Notes: generated by a model not told the origin, from the letters alone. A stretch of 64,000 nt of DNA from Sinotaia quadrata (GCA_028829895.1 CM054181.1:70787259-70851258), one strand, 5' to 3'. Shown: positions 1 through 10,471, numbered from the stretch's first letter. Made by a program: numbers and translations.

Positions 1-88
1 ACAAAAGGGTGACAGAAGTAACAAAAGGATGACACAAATAACAAAATTGTTACAAAAGTAGCAAAATGGCCAATGAAGTAGCAAATAT
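1..88. repeat. Degenerate ~20-bp tandem repeat, cut by window edge
   Basis: About four diverged units built on a core close to taacaaaa followed by a variable half. The array runs off the left edge, so its full length is unknown. No coding potential is seen here or in the following 89-460. Confidence 0.5.
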
Positions 89-461
89 TTCTTAGTCCTT
101 CAAACAATTTAGTGTTCCTCTGCTACAGGATATAAACTGCTCGCTGGGAAAAATACGTAACAAGCCTAAAAATGAGAACACTGGTCTGCAGAATCAAATT
201 TTAAAAAAATTAAAATTTATGGATGAAAATATTTCTCTTGCAGAAAATATCGCTCGTTAAACATTTTTCCATGCAACGTGTGTTCCACAGACAACGTTTG
301 CTTGTACGCTGTAAGTCTCACTGTTACACTTCACATTTCTTCCTTACGAAGTGAATCCCCTTATCCCACAGAGCACAGAGTGAAATTCTCGTTTGAAATA
401 TACATTATACATCTACAAAGTGCTGTACAATGCTCGTTCAGTAAACAGTTTACACATGCAT

Positions 462-805
462 ACATCTCTAATGTTTGTCCAACATGTAGTTTTCACCTTC
501 CCAGCATTGTAACGCTTGTTCAATATGTGGTTATCACCCTTTCAGCATTGTAACGCTTGTTCAATGTGTAGTTATCACCCTTTCAGCATTGTAACGCTTT
601 TTCGATATGTAGTTTTTACATTTACGATACTATCAGGCATGTCCAACTTACAGTATTTACCTGCACAGTACTGTAACGCTTGTCCGACTTGTAATGTTTA
701 TCTTCTCAGCATTCTAACTCTTGTCTGACACACAGTTTACTTAGCATTACTGTAACGCTTGTCCGACACACAGTTTACTTAGCATTATTGTAATGCGTGT
801 TCCAA
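462..805. repeat. 41-bp minisatellite, decaying to the right
   Basis: Units beginning agcattgtaacgcttg start at 503, 544 and 585, an exact 41-bp period. More diverged units follow to about 805. The short open frames here are by-products of the repeat. Confidence 0.8.
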
Positions 806-1004
806 TATTTTACAGATTTTATCTGTACAACGCCATGTTTACCCCACAGACCTTCACAATATTCTACCTTTTACACATGCTTATGTGCGCATTTCTACAA
901 TGCCCAATTAGATTTTCTTTCTATTCTTCGTTTTAAAATATATATATACACAGATTTAAAATGGTCCATATTTACTGGTAATACATCTCGTCTATCAGTG
1001 GCAT

Positions 1005-1345
1005 GGGTTCGAACGTTAGGCCCTCACTGTGCCTGTTCAACTGTCTAATGACAGCGTTCGCGTGAGAGTAATTAAGCACATGTCGGACTCCATGGCGCGG
1101 GGCAAGGCGGACCACACACGCACACACGTCACTGACTGAAGTCGACTGACCAGGGAAGCGGCACGAAAGAGCCGGGGCCCCCGGAGGCAAGAGCGCACTG
1201 TCACTTAGTTTTCCAAGCAGCAGGGGGCCAACAGATCTAGGCCTCAGTTCGATTTCTACATCAGTGTGCGATAGCTTAGCTTTAGCAGCGCGCTCGTGTT
1301 CATTTGTGTGCGTGAGTTTACTTGGACAATTTGCGTGCGCAGGGA
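1005..1345. other. CpG-rich, GC-rich block
   Basis: This stretch is much richer in G, C and CpG than its surroundings and has no internal repetition. A 129-codon frame is open across it on the minus strand (972-1361), with a stretch rich in Arg, Pro and Leu. I do not recognise the product. A TATA-like tatatata lies just past the right edge near 1351. It could be a promoter-like CpG island, the body of a SINE or other transposon, or a chance ORF. The composition is clear, the role is not. Confidence 0.45.
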
Positions 1346-1400
1346 AAGAGTATATATACATAATATTTAATTATTATAGTACCTGGTGTGTGTTTTAGAG

Positions 1401-1402
<2 letters not shown>

Positions 1403-1471
<69 letters not shown>
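1403..1471. repeat. (TG)n microsatellite, about 34 units
   Basis: Uninterrupted TG dinucleotides. The poly-Cys/Val and poly-Thr/His frames over it on both strands are artefacts of the repeat. Confidence 0.97.
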
Positions 1472-1473
<2 letters not shown>

Positions 1474-1712
1474 GTTCAAATCTATAAGAATTAAGATTTG
1501 TTTTGTGATTCATTTCTTTGTCTCTTTCGTCTATGTTGTGACAAAAATGAGTTTTGATAGCGTGCAATTATTGTACTTTCTAACGTCCCCCTCCCCCTCA
1601 GGGCACTTCACTCACACTTTCACTCACATTTCTCTCATACATTCACTAACACTTCAAACTCACACTTTAAACTCTAACAGGTTCAGGATTGTACAACGTC
1701 GTTAGAATTCAC

Positions 1713-2243
1713 TCGACATTTGGTGTCATGGTTACAGTCCAAACATCAACCTTTGGTGCCTTGATTACATTCCAAACATCAACAGAAGATGTCTTGGTTA
1801 AAGTCCTTACATCAACAGCAGGCGTCTTGGTTAAAATCTATACATCAACAGCAGGCGTCTTGGTTAAAATCTATACATCAACAGCTGACGTCTTGGTTAC
1901 AATCCACACATCAACAGTCGGTGTCTTGGTTTCAGTTCGCACATCAACAGCTGGCGTTATGTTTACAGTCCATACATCAGCAGCTGGCATCTTGGTTATA
2001 TCCCGTACATCAACAGCTGGCATCTTGGTTATATCCCGTACATCAACAGCTGGCGTTATGGTTACAGTCCATACATCAACAGCTGGCATCTTGGTTACAG
2101 TCCATACATCAACAGCTGGCATCTTGGTTATACCCCGTACATCAACAGCTGGCGTTATGGTTACAGTCCATACATCAACAGCTGGCATCTTGGTTACAGT
2201 CCATACATCAACAGCTGGCATCTTGGTTACAGTCCATACATTA
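1713..2243. repeat. 33-bp minisatellite, about 16 units
   Basis: Units close to acatcaacagctggcatc plus a 15-bp tail ending in cat repeat every 33 bp, more uniform toward the right end. Because 33 is divisible by three, long frames stay open in at least two plus-strand frames and on the minus strand, each giving an 11-residue peptide repeat. No splice context, codon bias or conserved domain argues for translation, so I treat it as a non-coding array. Confidence 0.93.
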
Positions 2244-2559
2244 AAAAGTAGCATACAGTTATTCTTCATAAAGAATAATAACGTGTATTCCTTTCAACAA
2301 AGCTAGCAAAATAACAATTCTTGCTTCCTACGTCCATTCTGGACCTACCTTAAGCACTAATGTGGTTCACTAATCACCAGTCTACATTCCGACATTCAAA
2401 TCTAAGTTCGGAAAAAATTTCCATCAACCCGCTATGGTTGTATACCTCTGATCCCTACTCTTTCTACTTGTTTTCCTGTATTCCGATTATGGGAAAGAAT
2501 TAGATGGACTCAAAGGTCAGGTCAAATTACTTGAATCTGTCTCTGCACTGCCCAAAACA

Positions 2560-3035
2560 TCAACCCGGTTACCCCACTATCTAAGTACATCAATTTAGCT
2601 ATCACCAATATCGCTATCTCCGTATGTATAAGTATTTTTTTAAAAATATAGTTATCTCCCTGATTAAACACACCAATCTGGATAACACCTATCTAAATAC
2701 TTTAAGTTGCCTATCTCTATCTAAATACATAATTTGTTCTTCCCCATGCCTCAATACATCAAGTTACTATCATCATTTGGCTATCTCCCTTTCTATATTA
2801 ATCATTCTAGTTATCTCCCTTTCTATGTATTAATCCAGTTATCTCCCTGTCTAAATACACCAATCTGGATAACATAGTATCTAAATATTTCAAGCTGCTT
2901 ATCTCCATCTAAATATATCACTCTGGTTATCTCCCTGTCTAAATATATTAATGTGGTTATCTACGTATCTAAAAATCTTAGTATGGTTATCTCCCTTTCT
3001 AAACGCATCAATATGGCTATCTCCTTACCTAATCA
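2560..3035. repeat. Degenerate ~30-bp repeat with ttatctccct core
   Basis: The motif tatctccct recurs many times with irregular spacing, mixed with ctaaatacatcaat. This is an old, decayed tandem array. Confidence 0.6.
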
Positions 3036-3274
3036 GCTCTGCATGTGACCCCATTAAACCTTAGAGCGTGTCTTAGACCCTAAGTACAGTTAGCTTATGG
3101 TGGGTAGTTACCCGACTAGGCGAGTGTCGTCAAAGTGCGACCTCCTCAATAATTACACCAAGGATCTGCAACCTATCGCTCACTTGCCAGAACTAGCATG
3201 CAGACCGATTTTAATGCCACACAGCCAGTCCCAGAGGCAATAGTATTTTGTGTCCTCTGTTTTCTCTCAACCAT

Positions 3275-3492
3275 ACCTACTCTATATGTACTCTATATAT
3301 ATACCTACTCTATATGTACTCTATAAAATTAGGGGTAAGTCTATTTGAAAAAATTGAGACGGCGGGTCTGGTCACTCTGTAGTCTTACGTTGTCACAGCG
3401 TTTATAAATGTTGCCGACTGTCCATCTACATTGCATACAATTTACCACACCTTATAACTTACCACACCATACAATTTACCACACCTTTACTT
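3275..3492. repeat. Two short tandem duplications
   Basis: A ctctatatgta-based unit is duplicated near 3275-3325. A ttaccacacc-based unit of about 22 bp occurs three times near 3431-3492. The DNA between them looks unique. Confidence 0.5.
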
Positions 3493-3620
3493 AAAATACA
3501 TAAATCCTCAGGGTGCTGAAGTTAAGTCCTGTTCTGTGAATTTGTTCCTGAGAAAGTGTATTCGATTTGAGTCGTTCATCAGATGCTAGTTAAATTTAGA
3601 ATTTCAAACATGTACAGATG

Positions 3621-4200
3621 CTTTGAAAGTAAGATGGGATCATCCAAAAGATTTTATTAAGGAGACGATCAGATAAGTTAGAATTGCCGCATTCGTCAGC
3701 TGATGATTCTATTTAATTAAAAAAATCCAAGTTCGTTCTGCTTATGTACGCGTCTCGGCAGAAAATGACATTGCTCCCGGACTCCTCACAATCATTCCAC
3801 ACTTCTTTCATAACCAAGATGTAATTCTGTATAGGGTTGTCAGCAGTAGGCCATTCATAACCAAGATATAATTCTGGTATAGGGTTGTCAGCAGTAGGCC
3901 ATTCATAACCAAGATATAATTCTGGTATAGGGTTGTCAGCAGTAGGCCTTTCATAACCAAGATATAATTCTGGTATAGGGTTATCAGCAGTAGGCTTTTT
4001 ATCAGTGAAATTAAAAGATCATACATGGACACTTGGGGGGGAGGAGGATTTTTTAGCCGCAAGACAGACAACCACTGTGTCTTGAGGTTTTGCTATGGTG
4101 GCATTCAATTAAAAAAAGTGAAATGTGCATCATATTTATATTCACAATGTTTGATTGGAAAATGTCCACAAAACGATAGATTTAATTACTTTTAAACATT
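3621..4200 (-). repeat. Interspersed repeat family B, copy 1 (inverted)
   Basis: The reverse complement of this segment matches 21280-21672 in the same order: a ttttccaatcaaa block, a gaatgcca block, a gctaaaaaatcctc block, a tttcactgataaaa block, then a gatcgtctcctta block and a cttactttcaaa block. The matches are interrupted by small indels. I do not recognise the family. It is probably a transposon-derived repeat. Copy 1 differs by carrying a fourfold 48-bp tandem expansion (3808-3997) of a sequence that is single in copy 2. Confidence 0.75.
3808..3997. repeat. 48-bp tandem array, 4 units, inside family B
   Basis: Units beginning tcataaccaagat start at 3808, 3855, 3903 and 3951. The first is one base shorter. 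The 16-residue repeat in the minus-strand frame follows from the period being divisible by three. Confidence 0.95.
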
Positions 4201-5188
4201 TTCTCATAGCAATGTACTTTTTTTGCACTCGTTTCTGACCTGGAAATCCTTTTTTCTGTATACAGGTGTATACAGAAGCTTGATTCCTGCTTCGTCCAGT
4301 TCTGCTTCGAGGCTATATGCTACCATTTCAGACGATATGTTTCTGGCTACTTTTTTGACCCATTCTAGAGTTGACCAATCTGTCAGCCACCATCCTCGGT
4401 CAGCAGTCCTGCCCTGAAAGATGTTCTCAACAGTACTCCATTTGGTCGAAACCATCCTCTCCAGAAGAGACAAGACATTATAAGTTTAAAAGTGGAGAGT
4501 ACAAACTTATTGACTGTCACCACCATGTGCCCACTTAATATACGAAACTCTTATTGCGCAGGAACTTTAGTTACAGTATTGTTTGCTGAGACTTTGCATA
4601 TCAGTTGTGTCAACGGTAACATCTCAAAGCTAGTTTCAACCGCCACCGCATATTAAATGCCACCAGTTCATTTATCAGGCCCATCTGTTCGTTTTTGTCA
4701 TCTATCTACATCTGCCTGGGCGTGATTGAGTAAGATTTGGGGCGAGTCTCTACCTTCCTAACGATCTATCTGGAGTGCGACCAATGACGTCACTTTGTAT
4801 ACATGCATAACCTGTGGGTGGTGAGTGGAGTGAGTGTTACACACGACACCAACTTCTATAATCGCAGTCGCCCACCCATACATCGACTCACAGACAGAAG
4901 AGAGACATAGATAGAAAAGAGACATAGAAGAGAAACATAGATAGACAGGGAGAATATATAGGCACGCCTTCATTTGTCTACTCATGAACGTAGACAAATA
5001 CAGAAACTCACGGAGGCAATAAAACTGAGCTGCAGATGGCTTATGGAAAACGTAATCTCTTTCAGGGTCGTACACATGCAGTTTACATCGCTTCTTTTCT
5101 CTTAGCAAAACAAGGGTCATGGTGGCGTATGTGTATGTGCGTGCATGTGTACGCGTGCTTGTATACAACTTTGCAGTGTGTTTATGTA

Positions 5189-5208
5189 CACACACACACA
5201 CACACTCA

Positions 5209-5273
<65 letters not shown>
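5189..5273. repeat. (AC)n microsatellite with one ctcactca interruption
   Basis: A long AC run broken once near its left end. The poly-His/Thr and poly-Val/Cys frames over it are artefacts. Confidence 0.97.
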
Positions 5274-5276
<3 letters not shown>

Positions 5277-5420
5277 TCAAGAAAGAAAGAAACGAAAGTA
5301 AGAAAATCAGATAATTGTGAAGCCTGTTAAGGGCAAAGATCCTCACTTCGAAAAAAAGTATGATTGTCAATGAAAAGACCCTAATTAAGATAAAAGTATG
5401 GCCGTTCAAGAATTCAATGT

Positions 5421-5691
5421 TGGCCAATCAGAGCTGCAGGCAAAGAAAACGAAGAATGACACCGGCAAATCAAAGATTGAGGAAGTGAGAAAAGACAACA
5501 GTCGAGAACTCCTTTAAATTTGTTCGATTCTGCGAGTTGAGTTTAGTCTCTGCGGCCAACTGTGGCTGATTTCGCAAATGGCAACAAGCGCAGATAGAGA
5601 AGTTTACGTTCTTGTGTTCTGGAAGGTAGAGTTATAGTGCCATGGCACTGAGAGTGAAGGCCGGGGGAAAACGGTGGGTGGATTTTAAAGG
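5421..5691 (+). promoter_or_regulatory. Candidate promoter / first-exon region
   Basis: A CCAAT-type motif (ggccaatcag, about 5424) lies in non-repetitive, CpG-containing DNA. About 150 bp downstream an ATG at 5578 in a good context (caaatgg) opens 16 codons that end exactly at an AAG|gtagag donor (exon end 5625). A second ATG at 5642 opens 16 codons and one base, up to an AAAG|gtgtat donor at 5690. Either could be the start of a plus-strand gene whose later exons I cannot find. Short ORF-plus-donor combinations arise by chance, so this is weak. Confidence 0.2.
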
Positions 5692-5880
5692 TGTATTTTT
5701 GTCCAGGCAGGGGCTAATTTACTTAGTCTAGTCTTCAGTGGTTAAATGTCAGGAACTTCTGATGTGTAGTAATGTGACTCATCCTAAAGGTGGCGTATTA
5801 TTAGTTGCAAAGTGTCCCAATGTTCTCTTAACCATTCTGTTCTTGCCACTGGTGTAAACGGACTCAGTTTTCTTTCGACC

Positions 5881-5891
5881 TACCACTACTA

Positions 5892-5924
<33 letters not shown>

Positions 5925-5944
5925 TTGCTGCTACTTCTTCTGCT
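5881..5944. repeat. (ACT)n/(TGC)n trinucleotide microsatellite
   Basis: A run of ACT passes into TGC triplets and ends in ttcttctgctag. The poly-Ala/Val frame on the minus strand is an artefact. Confidence 0.9.
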
Positions 5945-6226
5945 AGTTGGCTTAATCTTCTAAACATAAACTCAGTTGTAAAGTAATTGCACCTTATGAT
6001 AACTATCCAGTCGCTTGTAAAGGGTTCTAATTCTTTGTAGCGATAGACACTTTAGCAAAGTGGTTGATAACGATGAATTCATTTCTAAAATGTGGCTCAG
6101 CATAATGATGGCGATCAATTGGTTGTGTGTATGTCGTTCAACTTTCTGAAGGAGAGGTTGTCATTATTTATACAAATATGGACTATGTTATGCGATGGTG
6201 TTCTTGGATTTAATAGACAACTTTTC

Positions 6227-6318
<92 letters not shown>
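6227..6318. repeat. (AGAT)n microsatellite, about 23 units
   Basis: A perfect tetranucleotide run. The Tyr-Leu-Ser-Ile repeat peptide on the minus strand is an artefact. Confidence 0.98.
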
Positions 6319-6639
6319 GTCAAATAGAAAACTGTTACTAAATGAAACAAACTTCATAATGTGAATGGAAACAGATAAACAGATTGGTTTTCTTTTTCAT
6401 TGTCACTTCTTTCAAATGAATGACCGCAGAAAAGTATTCACACCCAAAATGTTATTTCAAGAGATTTAAAGTACCTTTTATTGCATTTCGAAACAATCAA
6501 AGGATATTTAGAACGATTTATTTTTGTTCCAGCTGTTCCAATTTTCCCGGCATTACTGGAAGAGTTCTTTATCGACGTGGAGTGATATTTGTTAGAATTG
6601 CTCTCTTCTAAGATTGTAGTGGTTTGTGGCGTACTCTGA

Positions 6640-6944
6640 TGTTGTACCCAGTACTGTACCTTGGTTTGAAGTAATGTATTGTTTCTTGTAGTCGGGCTGC
6701 TGTCTTGTGTCTTGGTGCTGTGTCTTGAGTCTTGGTGCGATGTTCGCGTACTGGTTTGGTATTAGCGTTCTGGTATGATGTTAGCGTACTGGTTTTGTGT
6801 TAGAATACTGATATGGTTTTAGCGTACTGGTTTGATGTTAGCGAACTGGTATAGTCTTCATGGTGTATTCGGTGATAGTATTGTAAAACGATTTCAGACT
6901 GTTGCTGAACTGGTGACTGGTGACTGGTGACTGGTGACTGGTGA
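6640..6944. repeat. Degenerate ~22-bp repeat followed by a 7-bp array
   Basis: From 6640 to 6850 a gtactggtttgatgttagc-like unit recurs with variation. At 6910-6944 ctggtga is repeated five times without error. Confidence 0.75.
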
Positions 6945-7554
6945 TTCTTGACGAAATATTAGAAATCTGAATTGTCTTGCACCTGCTGAAGAGTGGAAAT
7001 CGATCATTTCCATGGCCAGAGAGAAGTAAAAAATATTCATTTAATGAATAACAGTTTATATCCATATTTGAGAGCAAAAAATCTCATTCGAGTCATAGAC
7101 TCCTAATTGGTTTTTAAAAAAAACACTCAGCTCATTATTATATCTTATTCCAACAATTAAAAAAAAAACATTAAGTAATGTGCTAGTGTTAGAAAGAAGA
7201 CTTGATTTCCTAAATAGTGTTGTCACAGAACATGTTATTTGTCTTAGCATTCTCAGTCACCACAAATGACTTGTTAATTATTACCAAGGAAACGAATGAT
7301 AACACACACAATGTACACAGACACACAAACTCACACACTCATACACATGAAAATCCACAATAAAAAAGTCTATAATAAAATACATACACTACTTTTATCT
7401 TGGCCTCAGACTGGCTAACAAGTAATGTTAATATACATTTAATGTCTAAACCTTTCATTAGAAATCTAGAAAATAAAATAATTTGTAATTAGATTGGTGT
7501 TGAGTATTTTCCCTCATTAGTGACTTTCCCTAATGCTAATACTACTGCTTATAC
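6945..7554. other. Unique AT-rich stretch, no gene seen
   Basis: Contains A-runs and short AC-rich patches (7300-7345) but no ORF with protein-like composition and no splice pair. Confidence 0.5.
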
Positions 7555-7845
7555 TCTTACTACTGCACATTTTGCTATTTCAACAACTACTGCTTCTACT
7601 TTTAGTACTGCTTCTTTAACAACTACTACTTCTACTCTTAGTACTGCTACTTTAACAACTACTACTTCTACTCTTAGTACTGCTTCTTTAATAACTACTG
7701 CTTCTACTCTTAGTACTGCTACTTTAACAACTACTGATTCTACTCTTAGTACTGCTACTTTAACAACTACTACTTCTACTCTTAGTACTGCTTCTTTAAC
7801 AACTACTGCTTCTACTCTTAGTACTGCTACTTCAACAAAGTTAAA
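7555..7845 (+). repeat. 36-bp minisatellite with open Ser/Thr-rich frame
   Basis: About eight units containing tctactcttagtactgct repeat every 36 bp. The plus-strand frame 7520-7861 is open for 113 residues and gives a 12-residue Ser/Thr/Ala/Leu repeat that looks mucin-like. It has an ATG, but no signal peptide, no flanking domain and no visible splice sites. I treat it as a non-coding array. Confidence 0.85.
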
Positions 7846-7867
7846 TTACGTTTATGGATGAAACAGT

Positions 7868-8172
7868 TGAGTGAGGGCAATTTGCCCATTTCTCAATCCT
7901 CACTTCCTTAGGAAATGTTGAACCCAAATGAGTGAGGGCAATTTGCCCATTTCTCAATCTTCACTTCCTTAGGAAATGTTGAACCCAAATGAGTGAGGGC
8001 AATTTGCCCATTTCTCAATCTTCACTTCCTTAGGAAATGTTGAACCCAAATGAGTGAGGGCAATTTGCCCATTTCTCAATCTTCACTTCCTTAGGAAATG
8101 TTGAACCCAAATGAGTGAGGGCAATTTGCCCATTTCTCAATCTTCACTTCCGTAGGAAATGTTGAACCCAAA
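7868..8172. repeat. 61-bp tandem array, 5 units, at hAT junction
   Basis: Units starting tgagtgagggcaattt lie at 7868, 7929, 7990, 8051 and 8112, an exact 61-bp period with only one or two substitutions per unit. The array ends where recognisable hAT coding sequence begins, and the first hAT bases (aaatgaatatgcggatttg) resemble the start of the unit. The array may have grown from the element's own sequence. Confidence 0.97.
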
Positions 8173-8582
8173 TGAATATGCGGATTTGTTGTCTAACTTA
8201 CTTCCACATTTTGATGTGCGCTTTGAAGACTTTAAGGTCCTCGAGCTACAATTTCAACTTTTTTTAAACACCGTTTGCTATTGAACTTGACAATGTTGCA
8301 GAGGAATTGCAAATGGAGTTGGTAGAACTTCAATGTGATACTATCTTGAAGCAAAAATATGCGGTATTAGGGATTTCCGAATTCTACACAATTCTTTCAT
8401 GAGAAAGATTTCCGAGGTTACTCTCTGCTACTGCAAGGGTTACAGAATGTTTGGAAGTGTATATATATATGTGAAAAATTTTTCTCATCCATGAAGTTAA
8501 CAAGTCTGTGCTAAGGTCACGGCTTACTGATAAACATTTGCAAGCAACGCTGAGAGATTGGCTTCTTGTCATAAATTTCTAA
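8173..8582 (+). pseudogene. Broken hAT transposase C-terminus (GTF2IRD2/ZBED-like)
   Basis: Conceptual translation across several frames gives the order found in the C-terminal part of hAT transposases related to vertebrate GTF2IRD2 and ZBED5-type genes: an LLPHFDVRF stretch, then EELQMELVELQ, then a CEKFF.SMKL core, then RLTDKHLQATLR. This includes the hAT dimerisation region. Breaks I can see are a frameshift at the T-run near 8259, an in-frame TGA at 8400-8402, a frameshift in the TA run near 8465 and another near 8508. Translation would end at the TAA at 8580-8582. No DDE catalytic region is visible upstream, where the 61-bp array begins. The family is clear from motif order; the sub-family is tentative. 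Confidence 0.8.
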
Positions 8583-8843
8583 TATTCAGGTCCTTGTTGA
8601 TGCAAACGCTACCAGCTAAGTATCCAAACTTCCAGAACAAAAAACTGATGAATGTAAACCTAATATGGTAATTACATTCACGTTAAACATTACAGTTTTA
8701 ATAAATGGATTAAAATCATTAAATAACATTTGTAAAGCACTATGTTCTTATAATGTCTTTTTTAGTGACTTTTTATCATTGTAAAAAATGTTAGGTCCCT
8801 CGGGTTACTTTACAAGTCCTCATTTGGCCCTCAGAGCAATTAG

Positions 8844-8858
8844 AGTTTGAGACCCCTG
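8844..8858 (+). mobile_element. 3' terminal inverted repeat of the hAT element
   Basis: The sequence agtttgagacccctg is the characteristic end of hAT/Charlie-like elements (its complement begins CAGGGGTCTCAAA). It lies about 260 bp after the transposase stop, as expected for a 3' end. I did not find the matching 5' end. The 8 bases that follow (ctttaagg) would be the target duplication. Confidence 0.75.
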
Positions 8859-8869
8859 CTTTAAGGTAT

Positions 8870-9052
8870 GTAACCATCGATCTCATTGGAGAATTTGCAC
8901 CCTCACTAGGTCGAGGTCACACATGTATTCACACTATTATTGATTATACTATGCTATATCCTGAAGCAGTTGCTCTTAGTTCTACTAGTACCACATTTGT
9001 GGCAAATTGAATAATGTCAGTACTAGAAATAGGAATCTTTAACACCTTTTAA
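8870..9052 (+). pseudogene. Ty3/gypsy retrotransposon integrase fragment
   Basis: The plus-strand frame from 8870 reads VTIDLIGEFAPSLGRGH, then an IIDYT.LYPEAV stretch. This is the start of the retroviral-type integrase catalytic core of Ty3/gypsy elements, with the first catalytic Asp in IDLIG. An in-frame TGA stands at 9008-9010. Weak similarity continues in the same frame to about 9052, where a TAA follows. The second Asp and the Glu of the DDE triad are absent, and no protease, RT or LTR is seen nearby. Its left end is 12 bases from the hAT 3' terminus, which suggests the hAT element inserted into this older retrotransposon. Confidence 0.8.
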
Positions 9053-9684
9053 AGAATATCACTTCTGAAAACAAGAACCTTGTGTGCACATTGAGGATTT
9101 TAAAATGCGTGTTGAAAGAGGAAAATATCCAGGCAGTGCCAAAGTCAATGACAGAATTTCCCGAAGGCAAAAAAAGTAAAATAACAAACTTAAAGGAAAT
9201 AGAACAAGGCGAACTCTAAGTTCAAAGAAGAACGATTAAAAGCCTCGGATTCCTCGACTTGCAGGAATGGTGCACGTCGGCTCTCTACACTTCTGCAAGT
9301 CACGTCATTATGCCAGAGCCAGGAAAGCTGTTCTCTAAGACGCTGTTCCTGTCCACTTCCATACTAAAGAAATGCTTCCGATCTCTTTGCCGTCTGCAGA
9401 CTTAACGGGACAGCCGGGTCAGTCGCATATGACAGTCATCAGCAAACACGGATCCGCCACCCATCGAGAAAAACAGATCAGCAGATAAAGGGAGTTGGTG
9501 GCCATCTAAGTGAATCCGAAGGCTGAAAGAAAAGAGAAACCCGCATTTTGCAGAAGTGTGCAAGTGCATGAGTGTAAGTAGTTACTGAGCTGGAATTAAT
9601 CGATCTTCGATTTTGGACATCTTCATGTTCGAATAAAAGTAGCATGTGGATGGAAAGTATTGGCTTGCTAATCGACTTTGCATG
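9053..9684. other. Unique stretch, no gene seen
   Basis: Moderate GC, no repeat structure, no ORF with recognisable domains. Part could be further decayed retrotransposon, but I see no motif to support that. Confidence 0.4.
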
Positions 9685-9689
9685 TGTTT

Positions 9690-10165
9690 TTATACGTATC
9701 CAGAGCCGCAAAGTCCACTTTGTGTGTGTGTTCTTTATAGTATCCAGAGCTGCAAAGTCCACTTTGTGTGTGTGTTCTGTATACATATCCAGAGCTGCAA
9801 AGTCCATTTTATGTATGTGTTCTTTATATGTATCCAGAGCCGCAAAGTCCATTGTGTGTGTGTTCTTTGTACGTATCCAGCGCCGCAAAGTCCACTTTGT
9901 GTGTGAGTGTGTGTTCTTTATACGTATCCAGAGCCGCAAAGTCCACTTTGTGTATGTATTCTTTATACGTATCCAGAGCCGCAAAATCAATTTTATGAAT
10001 GTGTTCTTTATACGTATCCAGAGCCGCAAAGTCCACTTTGTGTAAGTGTTCTTTATACGTATCCAGAGCCGCAAAATCAATTTTGTGAATGTGATTTTTA
10101 CACCAATACAGCGCAGCAAAGACCACGTTGTGGTGTATGTTCTTTACATGTATCCAGAGTCACAA
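9690..10165. repeat. ~45-bp minisatellite, about 10 units
   Basis: Units with the core tatccagagccgcaaagtcc start about every 44-46 bp, separated by gt-rich spacers of variable length. Several frames on both strands stay open because of the period. They are not independent genes. Confidence 0.95.
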
Positions 10166-10308
10166 AATATATATTAATTATATTATATGTACATCGTAGG
10201 GATATAATTTGTATTCTTGTGTCCACACACAGATGTGAAATAATTCATGTCTACAACTAATGTAGAGAAAAATATGCTTACAAGCATAAGACTAGTACTA
10301 TATATGAA

Positions 10309-10471
10309 TGACTATTTTGTGAGCATAATATGCCACTTTACAGCAGTATTCAGTTAAGTAATATCCAAACTAGAGAATGCATGTCGACATGACTATCTTG
10401 TGAGCCAGATATGCCAGTTTACAGCAGTATTCAATTAAGTAATACCTAAACTAGGGAATGCATACTGACTT
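10309..10471. repeat. 81-bp direct duplication
   Basis: Two units beginning gactatnttgtgagc start at about 10310 and 10391 and share the block tttacagcagtattca. The period is 81 bp. Confidence 0.85.

Noticed and set aside
1005..1020. tRNA-like box B (gggttcgaacg) suggesting a tRNA or tRNA-derived SINE
   Set aside because: The gttcgaac core is palindromic and fits either strand, but no box A at suitable spacing and no cloverleaf could be found.
3104..3119. Inverted 15-bp match to the 36-bp array core at 45452
   Set aside because: The match does not extend into the flanks. One 15-bp match in 64 kb of AT-rich repetitive DNA is not enough for a claim.
8229..8237. An upstream ctttaagg that could be the left target duplication of the first hAT element
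   Set aside because: It lies inside the transposase coding sequence (an FEDFK codon stretch), so it cannot be the external flank.
9478..10260. Long frames on both strands over the 45-bp array
   Set aside because: The openness follows from a period close to a multiple of three. The frames mirror each other and carry no domain.
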